Shown one piece after another: positions 1 through 8,279 of a stretch of DNA of 31,865 nt. The DNA comes from a virus: IMG/VR virus record IMGVR_UViG_3300025601_000070, positions 1 to 31,865 of that record; one strand, written 5' to 3'. Position 1 is the stretch's first letter, and each line of letters opens with the position of its first letter. The notes below the pieces were generated by a model. The model was not told where the DNA came from. It did no database searches and saw nothing but the letters and a program-made list of their open reading frames with translations. A program made the translations under genes and the position numbers.

Positions 1-490
1 TATCTCTAATTATAAGTCCGTATTTGTAACTCCACTTGAGCCCTCTTGCTTTAGCAATACTTGCTAATAGTATGTGCCTATGCACACCTTTAAATTCACT
101 ATTGCCGACAACATTTAAACTAAACTTTTGCCAGACTGGATTACCAAACATAAAGTCTGTTTGTACATAACCGTTCTTGGGATCACCGTTTATAGGTGCT
201 TTGTAATGAACACTGTCGCCCGACTTAGCGATATCTTTATCGTCGATACCCTTTGCCTTCAATGACTGTATTAATTGGTCTTTTGTTATTTTTACAACGT
301 CAACTGCTAGATCTAAGTCTCCACTGGTTGCAGTGTTTCCTGTACTACCTAACATATTATCTAATAGAGACAGTCCAGTAAGTTTTTCTAACTGTTGTAC
401 TGTTGGTTTGACATCCGCAAGGTTAATCCTTTGTGTTAAAGGCTGGCCGTTGGCATCTTTGAATACGTTGCCGCCTTCAAGTATTATCAT
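1..490 (-). CDS. Nucleotidyltransferase-fold protein, C-terminus cut by window edge
   Basis: Reading is open from an ATG at 490 to the left edge, so about 163 codons are visible and the C-terminus is missing. Residues 47-64 hold a Gly-Ser followed by a D-L-D triad (G48-S49 ... G57-D58-L59-D60), the layout of the nucleotidyltransferase superfamily active site (hG[GS] then DxD). Further on there is a conserved-looking stretch (FMFGNPVWQKFSL), then a region rich in His/Lys. The start overlaps the stop of the upstream gene as ATGA, which implies translational coupling. The substrate is unknown. Assignment to the fold rests on one motif; the missing C-terminus prevents a firmer call. Confidence 0.55.
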   Translation of the reverse strand, partial: MIILEGGNVFKDANGQPLTQRINLADVKPTVQQLEKLTGLSLLDNMLGSTGNTATSGDLDLAVDVVKITKDQLIQSLKAKGIDDKDIAKSGDSVHYKAPINGDPKNGYVQTDFMFGNPVWQKFSLNVVGNSEFKGVHRHILLASIAKARGLKWSYKYGLIIRD

Positions 491-1068
491 GTTATAATGC
501 CCTTGTTTTGGCCCCACTCAGCTCTAAATTTATTATATAATTCTAGTTGTTCTTTATCCCTTAAATCTAATTGCAAATTGCCTGCTGTGGCAATCTTATT
601 AACAACGTTAAATGGGGCAGTATCTCCTGGTGATGTTTGTCCTTGTGGATTAAAGTTTGGTTTTCCTGCTGAAGGATCCAATGCGACTTTGCTTGCAACA
701 TTTAATATTTGTTGGAATGAATTTTCTGCTTCTCCAGGTTCACTAATTATTCTAGTGGCCATTGTGTCAACAACCTTGTTCAGCATATTTCCGCCGTTGG
801 CTAAGGAATAAGATCCTAATAGATTATCGTCTATCCAACTTTTTAGTAGTCCTAGTAATTTGGCATTTGATAAGGGAGTGTAATTGTTAATACGTTCTAA
901 ATTTTGTTTCATCTTGCCCCAAGCTCTTGCGGCCACTTGCGACATTTGTGCTATTGCCTGAGCGTTTACACGAGTGTCTCTATTTTGTGTGTATCCTTGT
1001 ACGGCCGCTTTGGCTCCTTTAACAAGTCGATCTAGTATCTCTGCTTCTGTAATTTCATTAATCTTCAT
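487..1068 (-). CDS. Unknown protein of T4-like marine phage type
   Basis: A 193-residue protein of unknown function. It is helical and Ala/Asn/Gln-rich by eye, with no cysteine, membrane segment or signal peptide. It starts with the MKINEITEA type of N-terminus that recurs in proteins of T4-like marine phages; a similar ITEF stretch occurs inside the protein at 30310-31865. It overlaps the upstream 81-residue gene by 11 bases and the downstream nucleotidyltransferase-like gene by 4 bases (ATGA), so the three genes probably form one unit read from the late promoter box at 1329-1336. A virion or assembly role would fit late expression but is inference. Confidence 0.6.
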   Translation of the reverse strand: MKINEITEAEILDRLVKGAKAAVQGYTQNRDTRVNAQAIAQMSQVAARAWGKMKQNLERINNYTPLSNAKLLGLLKSWIDDNLLGSYSLANGGNMLNKVVDTMATRIISEPGEAENSFQQILNVASKVALDPSAGKPNFNPQGQTSPGDTAPFNVVNKIATAGNLQLDLRDKEQLELYNKFRAEWGQNKGIIT

Positions 1069-1303
1069 CTTTACGTCTCACTGATCTATAAAACTTCTTA
1101 GGATCTCTAGTTTTAATAGCATTAATAAACTTGCGTTGAAGATCATCTGCTTGGGCTCTGTCATATGATGCTTCTATCTGTTCAAACAGATTGATTGCTG
1201 ACTGTATAATATTACTCGCACGACTTTCGACGAGGTGTGTCTTGTCTTTGTTAATGTGCAAGTCATTTAACTCGTCTAATATACTTCTAGTTTTTTTTTG
1301 CAT
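1058..1303 (-). CDS. Small conserved phage protein, function unknown
   Basis: An 81-residue charged, helical protein. Its C-terminal half (AINLFEQIEASYD then KFINAIKTRDPKKF) follows a pattern I associate with small proteins next to gp41 in T4-like marine phages; no function is known to me. The ATG at 1303 sits 25 bases after a T4-type late box (GATAAATA at 1329-1336), with only a weak purine-rich ribosome site between. It is followed by a gene overlapping it by 11 bases. Confidence 0.6.
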   Translation of the reverse strand: MQKKTRSILDELNDLHINKDKTHLVESRASNIIQSAINLFEQIEASYDRAQADDLQRKFINAIKTRDPKKFYRSVRRKDED

Positions 1304-1328
1304 GGTTAGTTGTTCTCTCTAGTTTGTA

Positions 1329-1336
1329 TATTTATC
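1329..1336 (-). promoter_or_regulatory. T4-type late promoter box (GATAAATA)
   Basis: On the minus strand the sequence reads GATAAATA, matching the T4 late -10 element TATAAATA at seven of eight bases. It lies in the short gap after the helicase gene and 25 bases before the ATG of the 81-residue gene, leaving room for a leader. The phage's own late sigma (gp55-like) is not in this window. Confidence 0.6.
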
Positions 1337-1342
1337 GTAACT

Positions 1343-2749
1343 CTATTGAGTTTTGATCTGACTTAACAAACTTTTTAGTTTACTGCTTTGAAGTTCAGCT
1401 GTGACCTTACCATCTTCTTTTTCTACAGTAGATGTACCATCTGCTACTGTGCTAGTGGCTTTAACTGAATCTATTATCTTACTACCGCTAGGTCCTTGTC
1501 TACCATAGTCGCTTTGTCCTTCTTCACCAACATCAGTAATCCGTAATGTGTCAACATTAAACTCTAGATCTACTTTCTGCCCCACACCACTTGATGACCT
1601 AGTCTTCATTAACTGTATTTGATAACGCCCACGTTCTCGCATTGCTCGACTTGTAAATATACCGAACACATTATCAGCAGTATTAATTTTACTCAATCCA
1701 CCAGCAATATGGCTATGATCAAACTCTACTTCTTCAACTGCAGATCTGTTTAACTGAGATGCTGTAACAAATATAATATCTAATTCTTTTGCTAGATTAC
1801 GTAGTTCTTCAGACACGTACTTGTCTTTAACAAATAAGTCGTTGGGAGATACTTTAGCACTTACAGGCATTAACAAATCTAAGTAGTCAACACAAAGGAA
1901 GTCTGGCTTCTTACCAGTTTGTATTTCTAATTCTTTCATGTATGCCCTGATGTCATTTACTGTTGACTGTGCTGGCATGTATTTGATACGTAAGTGTCCT
2001 GCTTTCTTGCCCGCTAACTTAACTTTCATTTCAACATTATCAATGTCTCTAAATATTTCTTTTGATGATGTGTTAGTCATCATACTGTCCATACGCATAG
2101 CACACAGTCCTTCACTTAACTCTAGTGTTAAGTAACAACCATTCATACCTTGCATTGCCCAGTTAACTGCTAGGTTCTGCATAAACAAACTTTTACCTGA
2201 GCCGGAGCCACCTGCCCATATCTGTAATTCCCCTCTGTTAAATCCGCCATACAATAATCTATCTAACATTGGCCAGCCGGTACTTACTTGTCCGTTGCTA
2301 GACTTAATTAGCAGTAGTCTACCCTTAGGATCTAAGAAGTAATCTGTCCCCATATCTTTTGTTAATGATATTTGTACCGCATCTTTGATTAATTTCTCTA
2401 CAGGATCGTAGTCACCTTTTTCTAATAGGTCAGCTGATTTTAGAATTGCACGTTCTAGTTCTTGTCTACGTGTAAACTTTTCAAACTCTTCCATAAACCA
2501 TTCATAATGGCCTTCTTTAAGATCTGGAATTTCGTCAAATCTAGTTTTAGTAACTGCTTCAACTTGTTTACGGTCTGGCATAACCTGATGTGTGTCAGCA
2601 TGCTCTTTAATGAAGGCGGCCGCATTCACTAAACTTCTATCAAAGTTTTCAGGATTAAAGATGTTCTGAACCCTAACATAACTCAATGGGTCCTGTAACA
2701 TCATTTCTAAAAATAGTTTTTGTACGTTAAGCCCGTAATCGTTTACCAA
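1343..2749 (-). CDS. 41: Replicative DNA helicase, T4 gp41 / DnaB family
   Basis: A 468-residue hexameric 5'-3' helicase that unwinds the replication fork and works with the primase encoded just upstream. An N-terminal helical domain of roughly 150 residues is followed by a RecA-type motor. Walker A GGSGSGKS is at 180-187, Walker B (VDYLDLL, D288) at 287-293, and the motif TASQLNR at 329-335 matches the DnaB sensor/H3 region. The length is close to T4 gp41 (about 475). The C-terminal 60 residues are low-complexity and polar. The start lies inside the 3' end of the primase gene (23-base overlap), the order also seen in T4 (61 next to 41), suggesting coupled synthesis of the primosome. Confidence 0.95.
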   Translation of the reverse strand: MVNDYGLNVQKLFLEMMLQDPLSYVRVQNIFNPENFDRSLVNAAAFIKEHADTHQVMPDRKQVEAVTKTRFDEIPDLKEGHYEWFMEEFEKFTRRQELERAILKSADLLEKGDYDPVEKLIKDAVQISLTKDMGTDYFLDPKGRLLLIKSSNGQVSTGWPMLDRLLYGGFNRGELQIWAGGSGSGKSLFMQNLAVNWAMQGMNGCYLTLELSEGLCAMRMDSMMTNTSSKEIFRDIDNVEMKVKLAGKKAGHLRIKYMPAQSTVNDIRAYMKELEIQTGKKPDFLCVDYLDLLMPVSAKVSPNDLFVKDKYVSEELRNLAKELDIIFVTASQLNRSAVEEVEFDHSHIAGGLSKINTADNVFGIFTSRAMRERGRYQIQLMKTRSSSGVGQKVDLEFNVDTLRITDVGEEGQSDYGRQGPSGSKIIDSVKATSTVADGTSTVEKEDGKVTAELQSSKLKSLLSQIKTQ

Positions 2750-3701
2750 GTTTCTTCCTCGCTAGTTCAATTTTAATTTTACTTGTTTCTCTTGCTGTTA
2801 TAATAGTTATCAATGTTCCTAATCTACCATATCGTTTTACTGCATCATTTACATCTTTAATTCCTGCATGCCATTCAGGAATACTAACAGCAAATCCTAA
2901 TGCAATAGCACGATCAATTAGTTTAAGTCCTGCATCATCTTGATCTGGAACTACTATTATATCTTTACCTAAACTCTTTAATAATTGTGCTTGCTTGTTA
3001 TTAATATCATTATGTAACAATGCTACACAATTCAAACTAAGTGCATCAAATACACCTTCAACTACTATAGCCTGTGTCCAATGATCTTGTTGTAAATCTG
3101 TACCAAACACATAGCCTGGCTGTTGCTCATTGATGAACTTTGGTTTCCGATCATCTAAGTATCTCGACGACCATCCAACTATTCTATCATTATATGTATA
3201 TGGTATAACAATACGGTCTGCTTGTCTACCTTTTTGGTCTGGCGATATCATATATGGATAATCACCTGGGTCAACTGCTCTAGATTCTAGATAGTCAACA
3301 TACCGTGTATCTGATTCTTCAATTAATCTCAACTCTTTCGGTAATTCAACATTGTTAAATGTAACTTCGGTGACCTGAGTTGTTCTATCTTCTACTAATT
3401 GTGTAATATCTTTGTTTTTGAGGCTTTCTAAGTTAAGAGCTGATATTGTTGCTTGATCTACACCGAACCAGGATAACAGTTTACGTACTTTGAAACTTAA
3501 TGTACGACCTAGTTTGAAGCTAGCTTTGTATCCACAGTTAAAACAGTGATAGCTCCAGTCATGCCCATTTTGTTTTATACCACCACGTTGTCTTTTGTCA
3601 ACATTATCACCATTGTGTTGGCAACACACAGCATTGAACGATACCCATCCACTGGATGTCCTCTTATGCTTACCTGGTAATATTGATATGATATCTAACA
3701 T
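2727..3701 (-). CDS. 61: DNA primase, T4 gp61 family
   Basis: A 324-residue primase that makes RNA primers for lagging-strand synthesis with gp41. The N-terminus carries a zinc-binding set (C26/C27, H29, C53, C56). A TOPRIM fold follows, with the catalytic Glu in VVEGVFD (E215) and the metal-binding Asp cluster in VVPDQDDAG (D253, D255, D256). I place the start at the ATG at 3701, which shares its A with the stop of the upstream gene (TGATG), rather than the in-frame TTG one codon earlier. It overlaps the helicase by 23 bases. Confidence 0.93.
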   Translation of the reverse strand: MLDIISILPGKHKRTSSGWVSFNAVCCQHNGDNVDKRQRGGIKQNGHDWSYHCFNCGYKASFKLGRTLSFKVRKLLSWFGVDQATISALNLESLKNKDITQLVEDRTTQVTEVTFNNVELPKELRLIEESDTRYVDYLESRAVDPGDYPYMISPDQKGRQADRIVIPYTYNDRIVGWSSRYLDDRKPKFINEQQPGYVFGTDLQQDHWTQAIVVEGVFDALSLNCVALLHNDINNKQAQLLKSLGKDIIVVPDQDDAGLKLIDRAIALGFAVSIPEWHAGIKDVNDAVKRYGRLGTLITIITARETSKIKIELARKKLGKRLRA

Positions 3702-4432
3702 CAAGTTAGTATAACAGAATTTATCTCCGGAATCAACTGTTTTGAAATTATTTCATGCCCATTTTCATTAGGGTGCCCACCAGGTGATGTAATTAGCTCT
3801 TTTTCAGGGTGTCTAACTATCCAACTACAATAGTTACGCTCTGGCCAAAGCAGTGTAGGTACGTTCTGGGGAGTAGTCGGAGGCATAATATGGAATTGTA
3901 TCATTGGTATGTGTAGTCTAGCACTTTTACCATCAAATAAGCCGACGGCTTGTTCGTAATTGTATTGGCGTAGTTCTTCACAGTCACTATACGCAATTAA
4001 TTTTTTCCCTACGTCACGGAAATGATCAGGAATAACACTACTGCCATATTCTATCCAGGCTGAATGTATAAACTTGTTCCAGACAGGGTCATTTGAATAA
4101 TATTTGTGCTCGGGGTCAAATAAACTGAATCGATCGTTGTCTGTTGTTCCGTGTAATACTAAACATTCTTCTGGATTAGATTCGTGTCTTAACCACCAAA
4201 GAAAAGTCCACATGGCACTTTGTAAACTACCGCCAGGGATTCCGAAATTTTCAACAGGTACATCGTAGTGCTGACCCAATAGACCTAAGAAGCAACGACT
4301 TTCTCTATAGTCAACATTCTGAGTCCAACAAGAATGTGCTTCTTTATCTTGTTTACTAAGGTTGGGGTCTAATAGTTCATCGCCGTAGATCCAACTGTCG
4401 CCAAATCCAACGATTTTTTTAATTTTGTTCAA
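3701..4432 (-). CDS. SGNH/GDSL-type hydrolase
   Basis: A 243-residue SGNH hydrolase, the fold of esterases and carbohydrate deacetylases. Block I (GFGDSWIYG) places the nucleophile at S13, and block V (GGHPNENGH) supplies the catalytic His at 220. Block III is less clear but may be the HGTTDNDR stretch. There is no signal peptide, so the enzyme is cytoplasmic or virion-borne. The start codon is a TTG at 4432: the GDS motif begins nine residues in and no ATG lies between, and an AGATAGG ribosome site overlaps the stop of the preceding structural gene. The neighbouring virion protein and the phage's many glycan enzymes suggest an acyl group on a surface sugar as substrate; that is inference. 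Confidence 0.8.
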   Translation of the reverse strand: MNKIKKIVGFGDSWIYGDELLDPNLSKQDKEAHSCWTQNVDYRESRCFLGLLGQHYDVPVENFGIPGGSLQSAMWTFLWWLRHESNPEECLVLHGTTDNDRFSLFDPEHKYYSNDPVWNKFIHSAWIEYGSSVIPDHFRDVGKKLIAYSDCEELRQYNYEQAVGLFDGKSARLHIPMIQFHIMPPTTPQNVPTLLWPERNYCSWIVRHPEKELITSPGGHPNENGHEIISKQLIPEINSVILT

Positions 4433-4439
4433 ACAGTAC

Positions 4440-5195
4440 CTATCTTATTTTAAGTTCTGATATGCTACCACTTGTTTCTTCTATTCTCAATCTAAGATAC
4501 GGATGGTAACCTGATACAGTTATATATCCAGTTGAACTCGTTGCGGTCAAAGAAATTTCACTTCCTAAATTGTACCATAGGTTATCATCTGCTGTTGCTC
4601 CTTCGACCTGAACACTACCTGTAAATGCACTAGGTTTGTATTGCAGGGATTGTACATCATTCGTTCCTTGCCACTCACTTGAATAATGAGTAGTGATTCC
4701 GTCGGAATCGAAGAAACTTGGAATAGTAACTGTCTGACTTTGTGTGTGTACTGGCATTATTGAATCTACAATAGTAACAACCCCTCGACCACCAAGATTG
4801 TCATCAACAAACACAGCATCATTTAGATCACTGGTTGTAAGACTACGCTCAATTGTATAGTGTGCTCTTTGCGTATCTATCGAATCTAATTCTTGTTCAG
4901 TTATTGTAACTGACGCAGTACCTAGAGTAGAACTTATATGAGTCATTGTTTTAGCAAGAATTAAATCACTACCCTCGCCATTAATCAACCTGAATGTAAA
5001 GGTTGCTGTGGAATTATTAACAGGTTTTTGGTCCTGATTAACAAATGTAAACACTAAGACATTGTCTGTGCCTTTGTGTAGTTTTAAATTTTTTGCATAC
5101 ACGGGATTGTACCTCATTGATGTTAGAGCCTGAGTGGTGTCACGTAATACCACTTGGTGTTTTTGCTTATATAAATAGACTTGAGTTGTAAACAT
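4440..5195 (-). CDS. Putative virion structural protein, beta-rich
   Basis: A 251-residue Ser/Thr-rich protein with alternating hydrophobic beta-strand patterns and no cysteine. Around residues 35-95 it has a layout like the N-terminal domain of phage baseplate/receptor-binding proteins (KNLKLHKGTDNVLVFTF then a polar loop and TFRL). The C-terminal third looks like a second beta domain. It is preceded by a late box (5202-5209) only six bases from its ATG, consistent with a late virion gene. The exact virion location is not readable. The downstream SGNH hydrolase could be co-expressed as a tail-associated enzyme. Confidence 0.6.
   Translation of the reverse strand: MFTTQVYLYKQKHQVVLRDTTQALTSMRYNPVYAKNLKLHKGTDNVLVFTFVNQDQKPVNNSTATFTFRLINGEGSDLILAKTMTHISSTLGTASVTITEQELDSIDTQRAHYTIERSLTTSDLNDAVFVDDNLGGRGVVTIVDSIMPVHTQSQTVTIPSFFDSDGITTHYSSEWQGTNDVQSLQYKPSAFTGSVQVEGATADDNLWYNLGSEISLTATSSTGYITVSGYHPYLRLRIEETSGSISELKIR
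5170..5177 (+). promoter_or_regulatory. T4-type late promoter box (TATAAATA), + strand
   Basis: An exact TATAAATA, the T4 late consensus, 37 bases before the ATG at 5215. It lies inside the first codons of the divergent minus-strand virion gene. Confidence 0.7.
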
Positions 5196-5201
5196 ATAGA
5201 G

Positions 5202-5209
5202 TATTTATC
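5202..5209 (-). promoter_or_regulatory. Late promoter box abutting ATG (GATAAATA), minus strand
   Basis: The minus strand reads GATAAATA then CTCTAT and the ATG at 5195. The box and the following ACTC match extended T4 late promoters. A start about six to seven bases after the box would fall at the ATG, so the mRNA would be leaderless or nearly so. Confidence 0.6.
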
Positions 5210-5214
5210 GATCA

Positions 5215-5592
5215 ATGAGCCATGAGTTCTTTAAAGAGTTATCAGACAAGTATCCATTCATTACTGTAATTAGTTATGCTGGTGCAGAATACGTCGGTAT
5301 TATGCAAAACAGGGACGCTACTGTTACTACTCTATACGACTTTGGCAGAATTGTAGACCTGAAGTTAAAAACTAAGTTCTTAGATCTTGCTAATGTCTGG
5401 TGGTGGGAATCAAATCGATCAATTCCAATTAATATATTCTTACGTGAAGAATGGAGTGTGTTCAGACCTTACTTACAGACATTTATTAATAAAGATTTAG
5501 TAATATTATTAGGCCCAAGTATTAGTTTAAGTGATTTAGCAAAGAAACGTACTAAGAAAAAATCAATTACACTTGTTCGTCGAGTTGACTAA
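5215..5592 (+). CDS. Conserved T4-like marine phage protein, function unknown
   Basis: A 125-residue protein on the + strand, opposite to its neighbours. It has a distinctive VWWWESNRSIPINIF core at about residues 61-75 and a strongly basic C-terminus (KKRTKKKS). I recall this pattern from unannotated proteins of T4-like cyanophages but know no function. It is read from the late box at 5170-5177. Its last 26 bases overlap the convergent gene at 5567-6586. The basic tail could bind nucleic acid; this is inference. Confidence 0.75.
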   Translation: MSHEFFKELSDKYPFITVISYAGAEYVGIMQNRDATVTTLYDFGRIVDLKLKTKFLDLANVWWWESNRSIPINIFLREEWSVFRPYLQTFINKDLVILLGPSISLSDLAKKRTKKKSITLVRRVD

Positions 5593-6586
5593 GAAACTGT
5601 TCAAGCTGTTCTGTAGTATCATCTTTGTAGCTGTCCCATAATTTCCAAAAGTGGTCAATATTATAATCTACTATTTTCTGACAATCTCTAATAAACTGGT
5701 CAAGGTCTAAACTTAGTAATCTTTTTATCTCTTCTACTAACCAAGTTCCGCTGTCCATCCATCTATTCATGCCTGCAAAGTCTTCTCTGATAATACCGTT
5801 AAATGTTTTAAATCCTAGTTCGTGCAATCTGTTATAATGATTAGCACTGGCTAATGCTAAGAAAGGATGTCCTGCTATAATAGGCTTCCAGGTTTTTTCA
5901 GATATTAAACTATATCTATGCAACACAGTACTTTCAGCAAACACTGAAAAGTACGTATCGGTATATTGTTTAATTATAACAGGTCCAGCGGCCCAAGTGT
6001 CCCAATCTATTAGATTTTTTCCAGTTTGCGGATCATACTCTGACGGCAATTTATTTCCATGAGTCGCTTTTGGGTCATCCATATTAATATTTGACCATAA
6101 CGCATTATCAAGTAGGCCTTGCCCATGTAGATCCCTAATCAATCTACTCCTATGCGTTCTTATCCTGTTATTAAGAAATAAAAACGTATAAGGTTTCTGA
6201 TAATGCCGTATCATTAAATGTCTGTTGTCTTGATTAGCGTTACCAGTTAGCCACATTAGATATTCAATATTTAATGAATTCATTTTCTCCGGCATTTGTC
6301 CTGAACATATAATACTAAACTTTTTGTCTAATGCTAACAGTAACAAACCATCCTGATCCAGGTGCCTAATTAGCGTGCTAGAGCCTTCTATGCAGTTTTC
6401 TAATACAACATGCTCATTGGTATTCTTTATATAATCGATATGGGCCTTATTGTCGTTACAATAGGTAGCCACTGGAATTATCTTTATTGCATCTTTTGGT
6501 AGGTTGGGTAGTTCTGCTGTTGTGTAATGGTCAGCACGGTTATAAAAGTCTTTAAGTTTACTGCTCTCGTGTATGTAAATTTTCAT
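5567..6586 (-). CDS. Fucosyltransferase-like glycosyltransferase (putative)
   Basis: A 339-residue protein without membrane segments. Residues 139-165 (NNRIRTHRSRLI then GLLDNALWS) and 217-262 (FAES, SEKTWKPI at 229-236, PFL, GFKTF at 258-262) give a C-terminal layout resembling GT10-type alpha-1,3-fucosyltransferases, where an E-K-T/I motif binds the nucleotide sugar. The gene at 13502-14485 shares the same signature (TEKTTRPL, GFKTW) and is a distant paralogue. It overlaps the upstream DnaE-like gene by 29 bases and converges on 5215-5592. A role in modifying a glycan is likely; donor and acceptor are unknown. Confidence 0.5.
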   Translation of the reverse strand: MKIYIHESSKLKDFYNRADHYTTAELPNLPKDAIKIIPVATYCNDNKAHIDYIKNTNEHVVLENCIEGSSTLIRHLDQDGLLLLALDKKFSIICSGQMPEKMNSLNIEYLMWLTGNANQDNRHLMIRHYQKPYTFLFLNNRIRTHRSRLIRDLHGQGLLDNALWSNINMDDPKATHGNKLPSEYDPQTGKNLIDWDTWAAGPVIIKQYTDTYFSVFAESTVLHRYSLISEKTWKPIIAGHPFLALASANHYNRLHELGFKTFNGIIREDFAGMNRWMDSGTWLVEEIKRLLSLDLDQFIRDCQKIVDYNIDHFWKLWDSYKDDTTEQLEQFLSQLDEQV

Positions 6587-7145
6587 CTAATAATTTCATA
6601 TGTAAGGTTACTAAGACTGCATAACTTACAGCATGTGACTTCTTAAAGAAATACTGCTCGTCTGTTTTGGTCCATATGTCTTTACTTATATCTGACCAAT
6701 TCTTTCCTACTAGATGTCGTTTACCAGGACGTATCAATGCTAAGAACATTGCCATACGAGGTATTGAATCTAATTCTAAATTACTATTAAGATCATAATG
6801 ATTACCAATGTGTATGACCTGTTCAAAGAACTCACGTTCTTGTAATCTATGCCAGGGAGTGTCACGTACCATTAGTTCATCATAATGTGCCTGGTCTTTA
6901 ATTAACTTATAGACATTTACGTTAAGAAAGTCAATTTTAAAATAACCACGTTCTTCTGCAGATTGGTAATCAATTGATGATGTATCCGTTAATGGATTAT
7001 AAGGAATATCAGTAACATACACACCAGAGTTATGTTTACGCATGCCCTGTTCATTATTCTGCATTGCAGAAGTATGCTTAATTAATTTAAGTATATCTTC
7101 GCGATCTGCAAAGTCAATATCAACATCTGTATTAAATTTTACCAT
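6558..7145 (-). CDS. Miniature DnaE-like protein with Pol III alpha catalytic motifs
   Basis: A 195-residue protein containing, in the right order, short motifs of the bacterial C-family polymerase DnaE/PolC: DVDIDF at 7-12 (compare PDFDVDF with the catalytic D401 and D403 of E. coli DnaE), HNSGVYVTDIP at 38-48 (compare the H-A-x-G-V-V-I-S region), ERGYFKIDFL at 65-74 (compare the K-x-DFLGL stretch with D555), LALIRPG at 135-141, and KKSHAVSYA at 168-176 (compare FNKSHAxxYA). All three catalytic aspartate positions appear present (D9, D11, D72), yet the protein is about a sixth of DnaE length and lacks room for PHP, tau-binding or OB domains. T4-like phages replicate with a B-family polymerase, so the role is unclear: a cut-down palm, a regulator or an inhibitor of host Pol III. 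The motif comparison was made by eye. Confidence 0.6.
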   Translation of the reverse strand: MVKFNTDVDIDFADREDILKLIKHTSAMQNNEQGMRKHNSGVYVTDIPYNPLTDTSSIDYQSAEERGYFKIDFLNVNVYKLIKDQAHYDELMVRDTPWHRLQEREFFEQVIHIGNHYDLNSNLELDSIPRMAMFLALIRPGKRHLVGKNWSDISKDIWTKTDEQYFFKKSHAVSYAVLVTLHMKLLDENLHTREQ

Positions 7146-7831
7146 CCTGCTTGTTTTAACATTTCCTTAACATATTCAGTATCTCCAGGATAGTCTTTTA
7201 ATAGTTTTGACCATCTATCCGGATTTACAAATTCATAAACAATAGATAGCTGTTCTTGATTTAGGTTCTCTAATAGGTCATGCCCTGTACTACAATTAAA
7301 TATAATCCATCCTGTTACTCTGCCAGTAACTATATAATGACAAAGTTTGTTTGTATTTCCATATCTTAAAAAATCTTCACTTGGGGAGTTAACTTCTTCT
7401 GCCCAATCCAATGACGTTTCCAATGCTCTGGTTAATGCATCTGTAGCATTTTCTCTAAAGATATATTCCTTTAAGAATTCGTCATATATCTTGTCACTGC
7501 CCCAATAGTCTATACGTTTATTGTTTTTTAGTAACCATTCAGTAAATCTAACTGGATTAACAACACGAGAATTTACACAATAATTAGCAAACTTAATAAA
7601 TGCTTTATAGTATGCTGATGTTGCAAAGTCGTCAAACGTTTTTGTCTTTGCTGATCCTTGGGTAGTTTCATAAAACTTTAAGTAACTCTGAAATGCTGTT
7701 CGACTTGCCGGATCATTCTTATGCTGAAAGCGTTTTCTTTGCTCGCAGACATGCACGGCCAGCGTAGTTTCTTTACGAAACTCACGATCACAATACTTAC
7801 ACTTAAAGGTCTGCTTTAATTCGCTGGTCAT
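7139..7831 (-). CDS. Zinc-finger protein of T4-like phages, function unknown
   Basis: A 230-residue protein. The N-terminus forms a C2H2/C2HC-type finger (C11, C14, H27, C29, with a basic tail QRKR), probably binding nucleic acid. The remaining 190 residues are helical with many aromatics and no motif I recognise. It overlaps the upstream gp62-like gene by 29 bases, with an AGGATGGG ribosome site inside that gene, and the downstream DnaE-like gene by 7 bases. Position within a replication cluster suggests a role in DNA metabolism or transcription control. Confidence 0.65.
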   Translation of the reverse strand: MTSELKQTFKCKYCDREFRKETTLAVHVCEQRKRFQHKNDPASRTAFQSYLKFYETTQGSAKTKTFDDFATSAYYKAFIKFANYCVNSRVVNPVRFTEWLLKNNKRIDYWGSDKIYDEFLKEYIFRENATDALTRALETSLDWAEEVNSPSEDFLRYGNTNKLCHYIVTGRVTGWIIFNCSTGHDLLENLNQEQLSIVYEFVNPDRWSKLLKDYPGDTEYVKEMLKQAGW

Positions 7832-8279
7832 CCCATCCTATCTCTTTAACGTATGCGTTAATTGCTTTTTTGTCATTCATTACCAGAAACATATCAATTT
7901 CATCTGTCTTCATATTTGGAAATAATTCACTAACAACTTTTCGTTCTTTGTTAGTTGACTTCCCTTCTTTCTTTTTAGCCGCAAGCCAATAGTGAAACTG
8001 CTTGCCCATGTTAGGACTTACTGCGGTGCACATTAACCATTGTAGTTTTGTATGTTTGTTTAAATCAAAGAAGTGTTTGTTAACAAACTTGTTAGTTGCC
8101 ATTAAGTAATATGCTTGTAGATCTTTATCTCCAGTAACTGATGCACCATAACGTAACATTAGGTATGTTGAAAACTGTTTCTTTTCTTCATCAGTGAACT
8201 TATCATAGTACGCACGATCTTTACGATCAAACGCCGCCATCTCGTTCCCAATGTATAAAGGTGAACTATTATGTGCCAT
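7803..8279 (-). CDS. Candidate clamp-loader small subunit (gp62-like)
   Basis: A 158-residue soluble helical protein. The run of an FSTYLMLRYG segment, then LMATNKFVNKHF, then LQWLMCTA with a following basic FHYW/AAKKK stretch resembles the layout of the small clamp-loader subunit gp62 of T4-like cyanophages, which pairs with the gp44 ATPase to load the gp45 clamp. The match is by memory of pattern, not alignment, and gp44/gp45 are outside this window. Its ATG shares a base with the upstream stop (TGATG). If it is not gp62 it is an unknown replication-cluster protein. Confidence 0.4.
   Translation of the reverse strand: MAHNSSPLYIGNEMAAFDRKDRAYYDKFTDEEKKQFSTYLMLRYGASVTGDKDLQAYYLMATNKFVNKHFFDLNKHTKLQWLMCTAVSPNMGKQFHYWLAAKKKEGKSTNKERKVVSELFPNMKTDEIDMFLVMNDKKAINAYVKEIGWDDQRIKADL

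Noticed and set aside
3701-4432. Secreted esterase with signal peptide
   Set aside because: The GDS motif begins at residue 11 and the N-terminus is basic, with no hydrophobic leader.
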